A stretch of DNA of 64,000 bases from Streptomyces aquilus (GTDB lineage: Bacteria; Actinomycetota; Actinomycetes; Streptomycetales; Streptomycetaceae): the NCBI RefSeq assembly GCF_003955715.1, contig NZ_CP034463.1:7316001-7380000 (forward strand), read 5' to 3'. Under the pieces are notes generated by a model. That model saw only the letters and a program-made list of their open reading frames with translations, did not search any database and had not been told where the DNA came from. Every line of letters begins with the position of its first letter. Position 1 is the first letter of the stretch. Positions 62,216 through 64,000 of this stretch are shown in pieces. Position numbers and translations under genes: made by a program.

Positions 62216-63274
62216 GTGGACGTGCAGAAGAAGCTCGACGAGATCGTCGCCGCGGTCTCCGGCGCCCGGTCGATGCCCATGTCGGCCTCGTGCGTGGTCA
62301 ACCGCGCCGAACTGCTCGCGATGCTGGAGGAGGTCCGGGCCGCGCTGCCGGACTCCCTCGCCCAGGCCCAGGAGTTGATCGGCGACCGCGAGTCGATGGT
62401 CGAGCAGGCCCGCCAGGAGGCCGAGCGGATCATCTCCGGCGCGCACGCCGAGCGCGGCTCCCTGATCTCCGACACCGAGGTCGCCCGCCGCTCCCAGGCC
62501 GAGGCGGACCGCATCCTGAGCGAGGCCCGCAGGGAGGCCGAGGAGGTCCGCGCCGAGGCCGACGACTACGTCGACTCCAAGCTCGCCAACTTCGAGGTCG
62601 TCCTCACCAAGACCCTCGGCTCGGTCGGCCGCGGCCGCGAGAAGCTGCTCGGCACCGGCCCGGGGCTGGACGAGCAGGGCTACGAGGACGAGGACGCCCC
62701 CGAGCGCAGCCACGACCCCGAGACCCTGCGCCGCGACGCCGACGCCTACGTCGACACCAAGCTCGGCGCCTTCGAGGCGGTCCTGGCCAAGACCCTGGAG
62801 GCCGTCGGCAAGGGCCGCGCCAAGCTGCACGGCCGGATCGCCACCGACGACCTCGGCGCCCTCGCCGACGACGACAGCACCGTCCAGCACTCCAGCGACG
62901 CCGACTACCTCGCCGACCTCGCGGCCCTGGCCGAACAGGACACCGCGGCCGCGGCGGCCGTACCGCAACAGCAGCAGTACGACCAGCAGCCCGCCTACGG
63001 CTACCAGCAGCAGGACACCTACGGCGGCGGCTACGGGCAGCAGCCGGCCTACGCCCAGCAGCAGGACCCCTACGGCTACCAGCAGGCCGACCCGTACGCG
63101 TACCAGGGCTACGACCCCCAGCAGGCCGCCTACGACGCCGGACAGGCGCAGCAGGCCCAGCAGCAGGCGCAGCACGCCCAGCAGTCGTACGCCCTCGACG
63201 AGACCAGCCTCTTCGACACCGGCATGATCACGCCGGAGCAGCTGAGGGCCTACGAGCAGGGTCGCGGCCAGTAG
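62216..63274 (+). CDS. DivIVA-like coiled-coil protein, SepIVA-type
   Basis: The 352-residue cytoplasmic protein has an N-terminal helical start (MDVQKKLDEIVAAVSGARSM), a long coiled coil (about 40-120, with EQARQEAERIISGAHAER), a second repeat of the DYVDSKLANFEVVLTKTL segment (as AYVDTKLGAFEAVLAKTL), then a Gln/Tyr/Gly-rich disordered stretch (about 240-330) and a conserved end (LFDTGMITPEQLRAYEQGRG). Mycobacterial SepIVA, a septum-associated DivIVA-domain protein, occupies the same position before the DUF177 and rnc genes, so an apical-growth or septation role is likely. GTG 62216 lacks a strong ribosome site. Confidence 0.82.
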   Translation: MDVQKKLDEIVAAVSGARSMPMSASCVVNRAELLAMLEEVRAALPDSLAQAQELIGDRESMVEQARQEAERIISGAHAERGSLISDTEVARRSQAEADRILSEARREAEEVRAEADDYVDSKLANFEVVLTKTLGSVGRGREKLLGTGPGLDEQGYEDEDAPERSHDPETLRRDADAYVDTKLGAFEAVLAKTLEAVGKGRAKLHGRIATDDLGALADDDSTVQHSSDADYLADLAALAEQDTAAAAAVPQQQQYDQQPAYGYQQQDTYGGGYGQQPAYAQQQDPYGYQQADPYAYQGYDPQQAAYDAGQAQQAQQQAQHAQQSYALDETSLFDTGMITPEQLRAYEQGRGQ

Positions 63275-63297
63275 GAAAGCAGTGCGGGACCACCGGA

Positions 63298-63327
63298 TTG
63301 GGCCGTGAGCGAAAGGTCCAGTATCCT
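63298..63327 (+). promoter_or_regulatory. Promoter of the DUF177 gene
   Basis: TTGGGC (63298-63303) and TATCCT (63322-63327) are 18 bp apart, about 90 nt before the ATG. Confidence 0.5.
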
Positions 63328-63417
63328 GGCTCTTCGGTCGCGCGTACGTCCGCGATCAACGCTGCCCGGGAACACCGAAGGGCGGCGTCCCTCTGAGCTC
63401 GAAGATCGAAAGCAGGA

Positions 63418-64000
63418 ATGGCTCCCAACGCACACCTCGACCACCGCAAGCCTCTCGTGTTCGACACGCACGAGCTGGGGCGGCGGCCCGGTGCGTTGCA
63501 GCGCCTGACCCGTGAGATCGACGCTCCCAAGGATCTGGGGATCGCGGGAGTCGTCGGAGTGCCGGAAGGCGCCCCGGTGGAGCTCGAACTCCGGCTCGAG
63601 TCGGTCATGGAAGGGGTGCTTGTCACAGGCACCGCCCGTGCACAGGCCGAGGGGGAGTGCGTAAGGTGTCTGGAGCCGCTTGAGCTGGAGCTCGAAGCGG
63701 ACTTCCAGGAGATGTTCTCGTACCCTGACGCCGACGATCGGGGCCGCCCCAAGGCGGAACCGACCGACGACGCCGAGGAAGACGAGGACAGGCTCTTCAT
63801 CGAGGACGGCCTGTTCGACCTCGAACCAGTGCTGCGTGACGCGGTGGTGCTTGCCCTGCCGATGCAGCCGGTGTGCCAGGACGACTGCCCCGGCCTGTGC
63901 TCCGAGTGCGGAGCCCGGCTGGCGGACGACCCGGACCACCACCATGACGCCGTCGACATCCGTTGGGCGGCACTGCAGGGACTCGCCGGTTCACTCGAAG
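63418..64000 (+). CDS. DUF177/YceD-family protein (partial, runs off the window)
   Basis: About 194 codons from ATG 63418 (AGGA upstream) are present; the gene continues past the end. YceD proteins are linked with 23S rRNA/ribosome assembly and precede rpmF (L32) and rnc. Features: PLVFDTHELGRRPGALQRL at the start, RLESVMEGVLVTGT, cysteines in GECVRCLEPL, a strongly acidic linker (DDAEEDEDRLFIEDGL), and a zinc-type CQDDCPGLCSECG. Confidence 0.88.
   Translation, partial: MAPNAHLDHRKPLVFDTHELGRRPGALQRLTREIDAPKDLGIAGVVGVPEGAPVELELRLESVMEGVLVTGTARAQAEGECVRCLEPLELELEADFQEMFSYPDADDRGRPKAEPTDDAEEDEDRLFIEDGLFDLEPVLRDAVVLALPMQPVCQDDCPGLCSECGARLADDPDHHHDAVDIRWAALQGLAGSLE

Overview
The window is chromosomal DNA of a Streptomyces. 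It has very high GC with third positions almost always G or C, frequent GTG/TTG starts, GGAGG-type ribosome binding sites, tRNA genes without an encoded CCA, two conservons (cvnA-B-C-D), an HU protein with a lysine-rich tail (HupS type), an acyl-CoA carboxylase with epsilon subunit, and the IclR regulator NdgR divergent from leuCD. From memory the gene order matches the conserved core of S. coelicolor around SCO5525-SCO5571. No transposase, integrase, rRNA or CRISPR array is visible. Both ends cut a gene: an NCS1 permease on the left and a DUF177/YceD protein on the right.

Positions 1-8.6 kb: a permease diverges from a tight five-gene operon: a gamma/beta urease fusion, a urease-alpha-like protein without the usual flap cysteine, agmatine deiminase, a small cysteine protein and a TetR regulator. 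A perfect palindrome covers its predicted -10. Two tandem secreted beta-propeller proteins follow. Positions 8.6-11.5 kb: citramalate synthase behind what looks like a complete isoleucine attenuator (leader peptide with Ile-Ile, then an intrinsic terminator), then two tandem paralogous lipoproteins on the other strand. Positions 11.7-21.8 kb are mostly secreted or envelope functions: a GH3 beta-glucosidase, a membrane protein with a Gly/Asp/Phe tail, a trypsin-like protease, a chloramphenicol-type exporter with a repeat-bearing leader, YceI, and a PL8 polysaccharide lyase. Two secreted-protein genes (the first propeller and the PL8 lyase) carry the rare TTA codon in their signal peptides, which points to bldA control.

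Positions 22-35 kb: accB-accE, then two complete conservons in tandem on the minus strand, each a sensor-kinase-like membrane protein (A), a roadblock protein (B), a DUF742 protein (C) and a small GTPase (D). Positions 35.2-44.9 kb: a small repeat-containing protein, an FAH-family hydrolase, gltX, a HAD hydrolase, a Gln-Glu-Glu-Gln-Glu tRNA array, a MerR/DUF4188 divergent pair, ndgR/leuCD and hupS.

Positions 44.9-64 kb are conserved housekeeping genes: cofC (coenzyme F420), plsC and gpsA (phospholipid precursors), ddl (peptidoglycan), thiL-thiD, rpmB, a FakA-like DAK protein, recG, rsmD, coaD, a DivIVA-type coiled-coil protein and the start of the DUF177-rpmF-rnc block. Embedded among them is a translationally coupled pair, an Hsp90-family ATPase and a 982-residue TPR-like protein, which may be a bacterial chaperone/co-chaperone unit.
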